From Anaerolineales bacterium (lineage in GTDB: Bacteria > Chloroflexota > Anaerolineae > Anaerolineales > Villigracilaceae): a DNA stretch of 23,553 nt. Position 1 is the first letter of the stretch. Each line of letters starts with the position of its first letter. Under the pieces are notes generated by a model that did not search any database, was not told the origin of the DNA, and saw nothing but the letters and a program-made list of their open reading frames with translations. The stretch spans positions 1-23,553 of the forward strand of contig JAFGKO010000092.1 in the NCBI GenBank assembly GCA_016928525.1. The letters are read 5' to 3'. The translations under genes were made by a program, and so were the position numbers. Of this stretch, positions 5,994 through 13,431 are shown one piece after another.

Positions 5994-6837
5994 TGGCTAT
6001 GATCCTGGCCAATTCACGCTGCACCAATGCAGTCCGTTCATCACGCAAGAGCGGAAGACGCGCCCGCGTGCGGTGGAGCTGATTCAGATCAAGCGTGGCG
6101 ATGGTCAACGCTTCTTCGAAATATGGGCCTTGCGCAACCCGTTCGCCATTGGGATCGAAGACCGTCGCTCCACCCCAGAAGTTCAGCCCATCTTCATAGC
6201 CAACGCGGTTGCTGTGTGCTACAAAGCTGGTGAAAAGATTGGCATACGAACGGTTGACATTTTCCACCCAGCGCGCCGACTCCAGCTTTTCGCTATCGTT
6301 CAAGCCACGGCCAGGGGATGCAGAAGTAAATAACAACACATCCGCTCCATCCAGCCAGAGCAGGTAGGGCGGCGAGGCGTGCCAGAAATCTTCGCATATG
6401 AGGATGCCCATGCGCCCGAAGCGCGTGTCGAAAGCCCGGACCGAGTCGCCCCAGGCAAAGAAACGGCCTTCGTCGAACAACCCGTACGTAGGCAAATAGA
6501 CCTTGTGGTGGACATGCAGCACTCGTCCAGCAGAGAGGTAGGCGGAGGCAATGTAGAAACGATGGCGGGTGTCTTCGTCCACGAACCCGACTACCAGGTC
6601 CAGATCGCGACTCGATTCGAGCAAGTGCTTGAAAACGGGGTCATCGTCCACAGGCCGGTGGGATACTGCCGGGACCAGGTCCTGCAACACATAGCCCGTC
6701 AACGAGAGTTCGGGGAAAACGACCAGGTCAGCCTTCTGCTTTTTAGCTTCGGCAAGCAGGTCCAGGTGCTTATCCAGATTCGCCTGGACATCGCCGAGTT
6801 TAGTACAGATTTGGGCAAGGGCAAGATTGAGTTTCAT
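5983..6837 (-). CDS. Nitrilase-superfamily amidohydrolase, probable glutaminase partner of NadE
   Basis: 284 residues from the chosen start. The nitrilase catalytic triad is visible: E43 in VVFPELSLTGY, K112 in VHHKVYLPTYGLFDE and C148 in GILICEDFWH. The sequence resembles the N-terminal glutaminase domain of fused glutamine-dependent NAD synthetases, and the 11-nt overlap with nadE supports that role: hydrolysing glutamine and passing ammonia to NadE. A free-standing amidase acting on another amide or carbamoyl compound cannot be excluded. ATG 6837 (MKLNLALAQ) is preferred because it begins at the first conserved strand. The frame opens further to 6939, but that extension runs through the palindromic repeat at 6874-6918 and has no domain similarity. 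The Shine-Dalgarno is weak. Confidence 0.85.
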   Translation of the reverse strand: MKLNLALAQICTKLGDVQANLDKHLDLLAEAKKQKADLVVFPELSLTGYVLQDLVPAVSHRPVDDDPVFKHLLESSRDLDLVVGFVDEDTRHRFYIASAYLSAGRVLHVHHKVYLPTYGLFDEGRFFAWGDSVRAFDTRFGRMGILICEDFWHASPPYLLWLDGADVLLFTSASPGRGLNDSEKLESARWVENVNRSYANLFTSFVAHSNRVGYEDGLNFWGGATVFDPNGERVAQGPYFEEALTIATLDLNQLHRTRARLPLLRDERTALVQRELARIIANEH

Positions 6838-6873
6838 GATTTGTTGCAATCTTACCATAGCGGCAGGCGGATG

Positions 6874-6918
6874 CCGAGAATAAGGGTGGCGTGCTGCATA
6901 CGCCACCCTTATTCTCGG
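6874..6918. repeat. Palindromic repeat, copy 2
   Basis: 45 bases, the same length as copy 1. It differs from copy 1 at arm positions 5 (A to G) and 15 (C to G), and each change is matched in the opposite arm, so pairing is kept. Only the two loop-closing pairs are altered. It lies between divergent genes, upstream of both the amidohydrolase and the ABC operon, where neither would need a terminator. Confidence 0.85.
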
Positions 6919-6978
6919 GCTTCTCTTATTCAAGAGCATAACTCCTAAAGAAACAATCCACTGACGGGAAAACTCAAT

Positions 6979-7043
6979 AAAATTAATATTTAGTTAAATA
7001 ATATTAATTTTTAGGTTGACAAATTTAAATTTTTGTCTATAAT
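6979..7043 (+). promoter_or_regulatory. Promoter of the ABC exporter operon with operator-like palindromes
   Basis: TTGACA (7016-7021), a 16-bp spacer and TATAAT (7038-7043) form a near-consensus promoter. An inverted repeat GACAAA-N8-TTTGTC (7018-7037) fills exactly the space between the two boxes, a classic place for a repressor. A second inverted repeat, with 12-bp arms 6979-6990 and 7000-7011, lies just upstream; the DNA is very AT-rich so that one may be fortuitous. No regulator gene is adjacent. Confidence 0.7.
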
Positions 7044-7091
7044 AATAAAGTATCAAGAATTTTACTTTTAACGAAGATAACAGGAGGTCCC

Positions 7092-8135
7092 ATGTCTACC
7101 TGGGCAATCGAAGCTGAAAATCTGGTCAAGAAATTCCCCCAACGGGGTAACGGGAAGGAAACGAATGGCAAGAAGGAAAAGAAGTTCCGCTGGCCGCGTT
7201 TCAAACGCGAACCCAAAGCCCTCTTCACCGCCGTGGGCGGCGTCAGCCTGGGGATCGAGCGCGGTGAAATCTTTGGGCTGCTCGGCCCGAACGGCGCGGG
7301 CAAATCCACTACCATCCGCATGTTGTGCACGTTGCTGGAACCCACCAGCGGAACCGCACACGTCAACGGCTACGATATCGTCAAACAGGCCAATGACGTC
7401 CGCCGCAGCCTGGGGACGGTGCTGGCCGGCGAACGCAGCATTTACTGGAAGTTGAGCGGCCGCGAGAACCTGGAGTATTTCGCAGCCCTGTATCACATCC
7501 CGCCAACGATCGCAAAAAAACGGGTCGAAGAGTTGATCGAGCGCATGGAACTCAAGGAGCGGGCAAACGAGCTGGTCGAAAAGTATTCGACCGGCATGCG
7601 CCAGCGCATCGCCATCAGCAAGGCTTTGCTTGCTCGTCCACCAATTCTGTTATTGGACGAGCCCACACTCGGCCTGGACCCGCAGGCGGCCCGCAATTTA
7701 CGCGAGCTGATCCTTGACCTGCAAAAGGAAGGCCACACCATCCTGCTGACCACGCACTACATGGAAGAAGCCGACCAGCTTTCTGACCGCATCGGCATCA
7801 TCGATACCGGGGTGATCATCGCACTGGACACACCCGATGGCCTGAAGCAGCGCATCGATCAGAGCGAGATCGTCAAGCTGGAAGTCTCCGGCTGGTACGA
7901 GAAGATCGGCGAGCAGTTGCGCCAGTTGAGCGGCGTGGAGAACCTTTCCGCGCACAATACCGGCGCGGACGGCGTCTGGGAGGTCAGCCTGCATTCGACG
8001 GACTCGCGCGCCATCCTGCCCGGCGTGGTCGAGACGGTCAACCACAACGGCACGCACCTGCTGAACATGAACATCGTCAAGCCTTCATTGGAGGATGTGT
8101 TCATCAACCTGACCGGCAAAGCGCTGCGGGATTAG
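7092..8135 (+). CDS. ABC-2 type exporter, ATP-binding subunit (DrrA-like)
   Basis: 347 residues. Walker A GPNGAGKST at 65-73, the signature STGMRQR at about 167, Walker B ILLLDEPTLGLD at about 185-196 and the H-loop TTHYMEEAD follow in order. The C-terminal part (about 240-345, ending KPSLEDVFINLTGKAL) is the DrrA/CcmA-type extension of drug and polysaccharide exporters. A lysine-rich insertion at about 18-45 (GNGKETNGKKEKKFRWPRFK) separates the first strand from the rest and is unusual for the family. AGGAGGT precedes ATG 7092. It is the first gene of a three-gene operon with two permeases 8 and 12 nt apart, and powers export of an unidentified substrate. Confidence 0.93.
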   Translation: MSTWAIEAENLVKKFPQRGNGKETNGKKEKKFRWPRFKREPKALFTAVGGVSLGIERGEIFGLLGPNGAGKSTTIRMLCTLLEPTSGTAHVNGYDIVKQANDVRRSLGTVLAGERSIYWKLSGRENLEYFAALYHIPPTIAKKRVEELIERMELKERANELVEKYSTGMRQRIAISKALLARPPILLLDEPTLGLDPQAARNLRELILDLQKEGHTILLTTHYMEEADQLSDRIGIIDTGVIIALDTPDGLKQRIDQSEIVKLEVSGWYEKIGEQLRQLSGVENLSAHNTGADGVWEVSLHSTDSRAILPGVVETVNHNGTHLLNMNIVKPSLEDVFINLTGKALRD

Positions 8136-8143
8136 GTTAAGCC

Positions 8144-9007
8144 ATGACAACCCTGCAATCATCCCTTGCCAGGCCCGGCTTTGCCGCCAACTTCCAAGCC
8201 TTCTGGGCGGTGGCCCGCCGCGAATGGACGATCTTCAGGCGTTACCCAAGCTGGGTCATCGCGCTGTTCATCTGGCCGATGATCTTCCCGATGGCCTACC
8301 TGCTCACGGCCCGCGCGCTCTCCGGCATGGACGGCAGCGGGCTGATCCAGTTCCAGCTTAATACGGGCGTCTCCGATTACATCGGGTATATCGCGGTCGG
8401 CACCACCATCTGGATGTGGCAGAACATCGTCCTGTGGGACGTCGGCTTTGCCCTGCGCAACGAGCAGATGCGCGGTACGCTCGAATCGAACTGGCTCTCC
8501 CCCACCTGGCGCTTCTCCTTCCTGATGGGCAGCACCATCCCACAACTGGTCTCGATGGCCCTGTTCATGACCATTGCCGTGCTGGAGTTCGCGCTGGTCT
8601 TCGGCGTGCGCTTCCAGGGCAGCCTGTGGCTCTCGCTGCTGGTGCTGCTGGTTTCGATCCCCTCGATTTACGGGCTGGGCTTCGCCTTCGCCAGCGTGGT
8701 TATCACCGCCAAGGAAGCGCACGCTTTCGTCTTCCTGGTGCGCGGACTGGTAATGATCTTCTGCGGGATCATCTTCCCGGTGACGCTGCTTCCTGAATGG
8801 ATGCGGTCCGTAACGTACTGGCTGCCGCAGACTTATGTAATTCATGCGATGAGGCTGGCGGCCCTTTCCCCGGTCACGCTCGCAGACCTGTTGCCCGATA
8901 TCCTGCCCCTGATCTTCTTCGGCGTTTTCTGGCTGACGGCGGGTTATTTCCTGTTCAACTGGATGGAACGCCGCGCCCGCCAGACCGGTTCGATTGGGCA
9001 ATATTAG
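8144..9007 (+). CDS. ABC-2 type permease, subunit 1
   Basis: 287 residues with about six membrane segments: around 38-56, 80-100, 125-148, 160-183, 195-218 and 250-270. The pattern matches ABC-2 membrane proteins: an N-terminal amphipathic ARREWTIFRRYPSW, then RNEQMRGTLESNWLSPTWR between helices 2 and 3, and GIIFPVTLLPEWMRSVTYWLPQTYVIHAMR before the last helix. It starts 8 nt after the ATPase gene and is followed 12 nt later by a second permease with the same layout (ESNWL-P-R in the same place), so the transporter is probably a heterodimer of permeases. The substrate is unknown. Confidence 0.9.
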   Translation: MTTLQSSLARPGFAANFQAFWAVARREWTIFRRYPSWVIALFIWPMIFPMAYLLTARALSGMDGSGLIQFQLNTGVSDYIGYIAVGTTIWMWQNIVLWDVGFALRNEQMRGTLESNWLSPTWRFSFLMGSTIPQLVSMALFMTIAVLEFALVFGVRFQGSLWLSLLVLLVSIPSIYGLGFAFASVVITAKEAHAFVFLVRGLVMIFCGIIFPVTLLPEWMRSVTYWLPQTYVIHAMRLAALSPVTLADLLPDILPLIFFGVFWLTAGYFLFNWMERRARQTGSIGQY

Positions 9008-9019
9008 GACGGTATTCTT

Positions 9020-9874
9020 ATGGAAAACAACTTACTGCTCTCACAACCTAACCGCCTGTCCATGCTAAGGGCGCTCTTCGCCATCGTCAAAAAGGACTGG
9101 ACACAATACTGGCGTTACCCGCTCAATGCGGTTTCGTCCATTTTCCAGCCGGTCATCTGGCTGACCCCGGTCTACTTCATGGGGCAGGCCTTCAGCGTGG
9201 ACGGCCAGGCGCAGGGCTTCGCGCAATACGCCGGTACCACAGACTTCATGTCCTTCATCCTGCTCGGCACGATCCTGACCAATTTCATCAATGCCGTGTT
9301 CTGGGGCATGGGTTTCTCGCTTAAGGAAGACATGGACGCGGGCGTGATGGAATCGAACTGGCTGACCCCTATCCCACGCTTGTTGATCCTGATCGGCCAT
9401 TCCTTCACCAACCTGACGGTCACCGCGGTTACATCAAGCGTGATGCTGGTGGTGGCCTCGTTCCTGTTCGGTTTCCGCGTCACCGGCGATGTGCTGAACG
9501 CCTTCCTGCCGGTCATTCCCATGATAGTGGGCCTGTACGGCTTCGGGTTTGCCTTTGCCGCGCTGGTTCTGATCATGCGCGAAGCAAATACCATGGTAGA
9601 CATGAGCAGCTTCTTGATACAGATCTTCTCCGGCTCGAACTTCCCGGTCAGTTCTTTGCCCAAGTGGCTGCTGCCCATCTCGCTTTCCCTGCCCCTGACC
9701 TACGGCCTGGACGCGGTGCGCGGCTACCTGCTCAAAACGCCGACCATTCTGCCGCTTTATTGGGAGTTGGTCTTGCTGGTGGCCTTTATGTTCGTGATGC
9801 TCTGGCTGGGGACCTGGGCTTTCAAGTCGCTGGAACACCGCGTGCGCAGGTTGGGAACGTTGGGTCAACATTAA
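9020..9874 (+). CDS. ABC-2 type permease, subunit 2
   Basis: 284 residues, about six membrane segments, clearly a paralogue of subunit 1. Shared landmarks are KKDWTQYWRYPLNAV at the N terminus, KEDMDAGVMESNWLTPIPR after the second helix, SIPSIYGLGFAF-like LYGFGFAFAALVLIMREAN in the middle, and FPVSSLPKWLLPISLSLPLTYGLDAVRGYLL before the last helix. Both end with an RR-LG-GQ-like tail (RVRRLGTLGQH; RARQTGSIGQY). It closes the operon. The downstream nested palindrome at 9879-9989 starts 5 nt after its stop and can act as a terminator. Confidence 0.9.
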   Translation: MENNLLLSQPNRLSMLRALFAIVKKDWTQYWRYPLNAVSSIFQPVIWLTPVYFMGQAFSVDGQAQGFAQYAGTTDFMSFILLGTILTNFINAVFWGMGFSLKEDMDAGVMESNWLTPIPRLLILIGHSFTNLTVTAVTSSVMLVVASFLFGFRVTGDVLNAFLPVIPMIVGLYGFGFAFAALVLIMREANTMVDMSSFLIQIFSGSNFPVSSLPKWLLPISLSLPLTYGLDAVRGYLLKTPTILPLYWELVLLVAFMFVMLWLGTWAFKSLEHRVRRLGTLGQH

Positions 9875-9878
9875 ATAT

Positions 9879-9989
9879 CAGTAAATCACGAAATGGCTGG
9901 GAGAAGCCTGAAAATAAGGGTGCGTAGCGGGCGTACGCCTGCTACGCACCCTTATTTTCGGGTAACTTTTCAACTTTCGTGATTTACTG
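9879..9989. repeat. Nested inverted-repeat element containing palindromic repeat copy 3
   Basis: An outer perfect inverted repeat, CAGTAAATCACGAAA (9879-9893) and its complement (9975-9989), encloses palindromic repeat copy 3 at 9907-9962. Copy 3 has an 18-bp core stem (9911-9928 with 9941-9958) bearing AAAATAAGGGT, extended outward by CCTG/CGGG with one G-T pair. Inside it is a further small palindrome GGCGTACGCC. The element separates convergent genes and can terminate both. The outer repeat also continues as ATAT on both sides, with one extra base on the right. Confidence 0.85.
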
Positions 9990-10007
9990 AATATGGATTG
10001 AGGTGAT

Positions 10008-11147
10008 TTATATTGAATTCACAATCGTGCCATGGTCGGGAAGGTTACGGCGCTCTTCACCAATGGCAAGAGAAACATAAGGGGTTGTCCAGCGGAAAAT
10101 CCATTTGGCATCTTGCGGGTCAACATTGACGCACCCATGCGAGCGCGGTTCGCCAAAAGCATTATGCCAGTGCGCGCCGTGAATGGCGATACCGCCTTGA
10201 ATATAAGTGCACCAGGGCACGGCCGGGGTGGAATAGCCTACCGCTTCATCGCCAGCGGTCATGTTCTTGGAAATAATTTTCCAGTGGGTTAAAAGGGTTC
10301 CAGCGGGAGTAGCATACTCATCGGTCACTAAGCCGGTGGCAGGGTCGTTGACCATTCCAGTGGAGACGCGACAGTAGTACACTTCGTTGTTGCCCTCGAA
10401 GCAGGACAGGGTCTGGTAATAAAGGTTCAATAAGATAGTCTTTTCCCCCGGATCTACGTCCGGGCTGATGGGCGAGACATCCGCATCCGTCAGGACCTTG
10501 AAACCGGCCCCATCCCCCCAGAAGAATTCGCCATAGGAACCATAACCATACCCTCGTCCGTTGGCATCTTCGTTCCAGCGGTATTCCGGAAAGCCGTTGT
10601 TGGTGCGGATGCTATCCATCCACACCACCTGCCCGTAGTACAAACGCGGTGGAAAATTGTAAGCAATATGATCCTTCAGCCAGGGCGAGGCAACCACCCC
10701 TTCATGCGCCAGATCCACATACGGGACAGTCACTTCCGCCCAGAATCCGGGGCCTCCGGCGAGTATTTCCGTTATGGGGACATTGGGCAGGTTGCGCGCG
10801 GGTTGGACGGCCGAGCCGTAAATAAAGCCTTCCGGGGTTTCGACATAACGCTGGTTGGACAAACCTCCGACGACCCTGCCAACGACTTCTCGATTCCATT
10901 CCACCAGCGCATCGGCCTCCAGCTTGCGGATGGAGGTATTCAGGCTCGGGTCATTGGTTGGGCGGCTGCGCAGGTCGATGTTCGTGTCCACGACACGTCC
11001 AATAATTTCGCTATTTGGAAATGCAGGCAGCCGCTTGGGGCTTGCAAGAATATCCGGGTCCCACGAACTGTAAGGCCTGAACGCCATCGTGCCCAGTCCG
11101 AGCCCGGCCAGTTTCAAAAAGTCACGCCGTGAAAGTGTCATCTTCAT
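10008..11147 (-). CDS. Second Tat-exported L,D-transpeptidase (YkuD domain)
   Basis: 379 residues, same design as the protein at 3324-4418. A twin-arginine signal LSRRDFLKLAGLGLG is at residues 5-19. SH3-like sequence follows (VVDTNIDLRSRPTNDPSLNTSIRKL), then a linker with aromatic-rich strands, then the YkuD domain from about 230 (KTILLNLYYQTLSCFEGNNEVY). The active site IHGAHWHNAFGEPRSHGCVNV places the nucleophile at Cys339. The two proteins share the run DAKWIFRWT/EAKWFFRWT just after the Cys. Expected role: 3-3 peptidoglycan cross-linking or protein anchoring outside the membrane. AAGGTG lies 7 nt before ATG 11147. It is transcribed alone and ends towards the nested palindrome. Confidence 0.9.
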   Translation of the reverse strand: MKMTLSRRDFLKLAGLGLGTMAFRPYSSWDPDILASPKRLPAFPNSEIIGRVVDTNIDLRSRPTNDPSLNTSIRKLEADALVEWNREVVGRVVGGLSNQRYVETPEGFIYGSAVQPARNLPNVPITEILAGGPGFWAEVTVPYVDLAHEGVVASPWLKDHIAYNFPPRLYYGQVVWMDSIRTNNGFPEYRWNEDANGRGYGYGSYGEFFWGDGAGFKVLTDADVSPISPDVDPGEKTILLNLYYQTLSCFEGNNEVYYCRVSTGMVNDPATGLVTDEYATPAGTLLTHWKIISKNMTAGDEAVGYSTPAVPWCTYIQGGIAIHGAHWHNAFGEPRSHGCVNVDPQDAKWIFRWTTPYVSLAIGEERRNLPDHGTIVNSI

Positions 11148-11153
11148 AAAAAA

Positions 11154-11185
11154 GCACCTTTATACGTATCATTAGGTGCATTATA
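11154..11185 (-). promoter_or_regulatory. Promoter and dyad upstream of the second L,D-transpeptidase
   Basis: TATAAT on the minus strand (plus 11180-11185) has only a weak -35. Immediately downstream GCACCT (11154-11159) and AGGTGC (11174-11179) form an inverted repeat around the palindrome ATACGTAT (11162-11169). One arm contains the Shine-Dalgarno. It could be an operator over the start site; if the transcript starts earlier it could mask the ribosome site. Confidence 0.4.
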
Positions 11186-11224
11186 AGCTGGACTTATCAC
11201 CCTTTGGGCGTTTTATGAAAAAGA

Positions 11225-11284
11225 CTTCCGAAGTCTCCGCCGCCTCCACTCCGTTTTGGGGGTGCTTCGCAAAGACTTCGGAAG
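11225..11284 (-). terminator. Intrinsic terminator of the SAM methyltransferase gene
   Basis: CTTCCGAAGTCT (11225-11236) pairs with AGACTTCGGAAG (11273-11284). On the minus strand the stem is followed by TCTTTTTCAT. It starts 12 nt after the methyltransferase stop. The 36-nt loop is long for a terminator. Confidence 0.65.
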
Positions 11285-11296
11285 CCTGTGCATCTG

Positions 11297-12406
11297 CTAC
11301 GGGAGCAAATGGTAGAACTTGAAGAAGAAGTTATCGATGGGCAAAACTTCCAGGCTATGGAAACCTGCTTCTTCGGCGAATTTTCGTAATGTGCCGGTTC
11401 GCATGACCGTTCCGGTTCCGCCGTTAGAACCGTTCGTCATGCCGACCGGCAGGCAGTGCAGAATACTCCAGCCGTACATCATCCACTCGACGTCATTCCC
11501 CTGCGCGGTGAAGCGGTCGCCAACCCGTTCGTCGACGATGAGCACGCTGCCACCTTCGCTTGTCAGGCGACGCATCGTTTTCAGCGCCCCTACCGGATCT
11601 GACATGTCGTGGACACACTCGAAGGCGGTCACCAGGTCATATCCGCCAGCCAGGGATGGGTCACCGGCATCCCGCACTTCGAAATGGACGCGGTCAGCAA
11701 TCTTGTTGCGTTTGGCATTTTCCTGCGCACGCTTGATAGAGGGTTCGTCCAGGTCGAATCCGTCTACATGCACTTTGGGATAACTCTTTGCGATCCCGAT
11801 ACTTGACCAGCCGTAACCGCAACCGATATCAGCGACCCGCGCAGGCGGATCAGCTAACAGGCGAGCATGCACATCAGGAATGGCTGGCAGCCACTCGCTC
11901 CCGAGCAGATGCCAGAAAGCCGGGTAGTTGATGGCGGCCTGGCCTTCGCGCAAGTCTTTGCCATAGGCTTCGTAGGGCACCCCATCGCCAGTCCGATAGG
12001 CCTCCAGCACTTGCGGCAGCGGATGCACAGCACCAGCCAATAGCTGGGTCAGCGGCACGACGTAATTCAAACTGTCGCAATCGATCAACGCTTCCGCATG
12101 TCCCGGGGGTAGGCGGTAACGGCGGTTTTCGGCGCTTTTGGTTTCATCCTCTACTTCAACGATACCGGCTACTGTCTGCTGTTCCAGCCATTCACGGATA
12201 TAGCGTGCATGGGTGCCGGTTTTAACAGCCAGCTCCTTCGGGGTCGATCCACCGTTTTGAGAAAGCGCGCGATACAGTCCAAGGCGGTCACCAATATAGA
12301 TCGAAAAGATATTGAACGTACCTGAAGCAAACCCGAGAAAGCGATCAATAAAATCATCTCTCTGCTGGGCAATTGCATCAGAAGACATGCTTGGCATGTT
12401 GCTCAT
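11297..12406 (-). CDS. Class I SAM-dependent methyltransferase with N-terminal winged-helix domain
   Basis: 369 residues. Residues about 30-100 look like the winged-helix dimerisation domain of Rv2258c-like methyltransferases (FNIFSIYIGDRLGLYRALSQ, then TPKELAVKTGTHARYIREWLEQQTVAGIVEV). The Rossmann core starts with VADIGCGYGWSSIGIA (191-206), with the acidic SAM-ribose contact in VDGFDLDEPS. LVTAFECVHDMSDPVGALKTMRRL and GGSVLIVDERV mark later core strands. The acceptor substrate cannot be deduced; relatives act on small molecules. AAGGAGG stands 5 nt before ATG 12406, and a promoter with an operator-like dyad lies upstream. It is a single-gene transcript with its own terminator. Confidence 0.88.
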   Translation of the reverse strand: MSNMPSMSSDAIAQQRDDFIDRFLGFASGTFNIFSIYIGDRLGLYRALSQNGGSTPKELAVKTGTHARYIREWLEQQTVAGIVEVEDETKSAENRRYRLPPGHAEALIDCDSLNYVVPLTQLLAGAVHPLPQVLEAYRTGDGVPYEAYGKDLREGQAAINYPAFWHLLGSEWLPAIPDVHARLLADPPARVADIGCGYGWSSIGIAKSYPKVHVDGFDLDEPSIKRAQENAKRNKIADRVHFEVRDAGDPSLAGGYDLVTAFECVHDMSDPVGALKTMRRLTSEGGSVLIVDERVGDRFTAQGNDVEWMMYGWSILHCLPVGMTNGSNGGTGTVMRTGTLRKFAEEAGFHSLEVLPIDNFFFKFYHLLP

Positions 12407-12438
12407 GTCAGCCTCCTTTTGGCAAACTTTAAATATAC

Positions 12439-12482
12439 GACTAATATAGTCTTATTATAGAGAATTATCTTGTCTAAAACAA
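12439..12482 (-). promoter_or_regulatory. Promoter and operator-like dyad of the SAM methyltransferase gene
   Basis: On the minus strand TTGTTT (plus 12477-12482), a 17-bp spacer and TATAAT (plus 12454-12459). The palindrome GACTA-ATA-TAGTC (12439-12451) begins right after the -10 box and covers the expected start site, the usual position of a repressor operator. Confidence 0.65.
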
Positions 12483-12497
12483 GTTGATTAGCAAATA

Positions 12498-12528
12498 GAC
12501 CCTAAAGGTTTTTGAAACCTTTAGGGTC
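12498..12528. terminator. Strong hairpin between the MalT relic and the methyltransferase promoter
   Basis: GACCCTAAAGGTTT (12498-12511) and its exact complement (12515-12528) leave a 3-nt loop. It starts 5 nt after the stop of the MalT-like remnant. No clean U-tract follows on either strand, so termination strength is uncertain. Confidence 0.5.
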
Positions 12529-12533
12529 CATTT

Positions 12534-13313
12534 CTACTCCCCAGAATTGACCGAGCTTTTTGGCAGGAGGGAAAGCGCCTGTTGCGACTTTTTTACCATG
12601 AGTTCATGATCGCCGCATCCACGAGCCAGGTAAGCCTGCGCTGCGAAAACTTCGCCTAGGAAGGCAGGGATATCTTTTGCAGCCTGTTCCACACGCTCCA
12701 ATAAGGGAGCCGCCAGATCATATTGAGTCGCCAGCAGCAACGGCCAGCAATATTCGAAGCACAGTTTTGGATTGGAGAGTAACATCTCTTCGGGAAGTTT
12801 CTGGAACCAGCGGATCACAGTCATCACTTCGCCACGTTTGAGCATTTCAATAGAGTTTGCAGGAATCAAGTCCGCGGCGCGCGCCCAGTCCTGAGCGGCC
12901 AGGGAGTGTCCGACTGCTTCGGCTCGGAAATTGTTGTTCTCAAACCAGGTGCTTGCTCGCCGATGTAGTTCGTTTTCAGCCAGATTGCTAACCCGCAACT
13001 TGTGTCGTAGCAATTCTGCAAAGAGACGATGATAGCGATACCAACCCCTTGATTGGTCGAGCGGCACAATGAACAGGTTGGCCTGTTCCAGCGCTTCAAG
13101 CAATGCCTGGCTGTCAGTCTGCTCGGCCACCACATCACACAAGGGACCAGATAATCGCTCCAGGATGGAGGTCTTGAGTAGGAAATCCTTTACGTCAGGA
13201 GACTGTTTCTCGAAAACTTCCTCAATCAAATAGTCCAGGATGAAGCGGCTGGAACCGGTAAAGGCCTGGATGAAGCCAGGCAAGTCAGCGCGACCCTGCA
13301 AATACAATAGCAA
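12534..13313 (-). pseudogene. Truncated MalT/LuxR-family ATP-dependent regulator
   Basis: About 260 codons matching only the middle of MalT-like regulators, which are normally about 850-900 residues. Recognisable parts are LQGRADLPGFIQAFTGSSRFILDYLIEEVF, the segment VKDFLLKTSILERLSGPLCDVV, and LLEALEQANLFIVPLDQSRGWYRYHRLFAELLRHKL, followed by early helical repeats. The N-terminal Walker-type ATPase, the rest of the repeats and the C-terminal LuxR helix-turn-helix are missing. The frame opens at a TTG after an in-frame TGA, without a start context or ribosome site. The stop falls within a repeat helix. Without ATPase or DNA-binding domain it cannot work as a regulator, so it is read as a relic of a deletion. 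I recognise nothing further of the gene in 13314-13430. Confidence 0.75.
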
Positions 13314-13431
13314 GAACAGAAATCAAAGAAACAGGGCACCGTTTTCATATTCCACCCGCGGCCTGAAAACATAAATCCCCCAATTATCACAGCATTATCA
13401 GTGATATCCGCGCGAATTATAGCGGTTTTTG

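Noticed and set aside
6838..6939. N-terminal extension of the amidohydrolase to 6939
   Set aside because: It would translate the palindromic repeat, and the conserved family start is MKLNLALAQ at 6837.
8159..9001. A 280-codon open frame on the minus strand opposite permease 1
   Set aside because: Its residues (many R, G, E, Q, H) are typical of a mirror frame of a GC-rich membrane-protein gene. The plus-strand frame has clear ABC-2 permease features and operon spacing.
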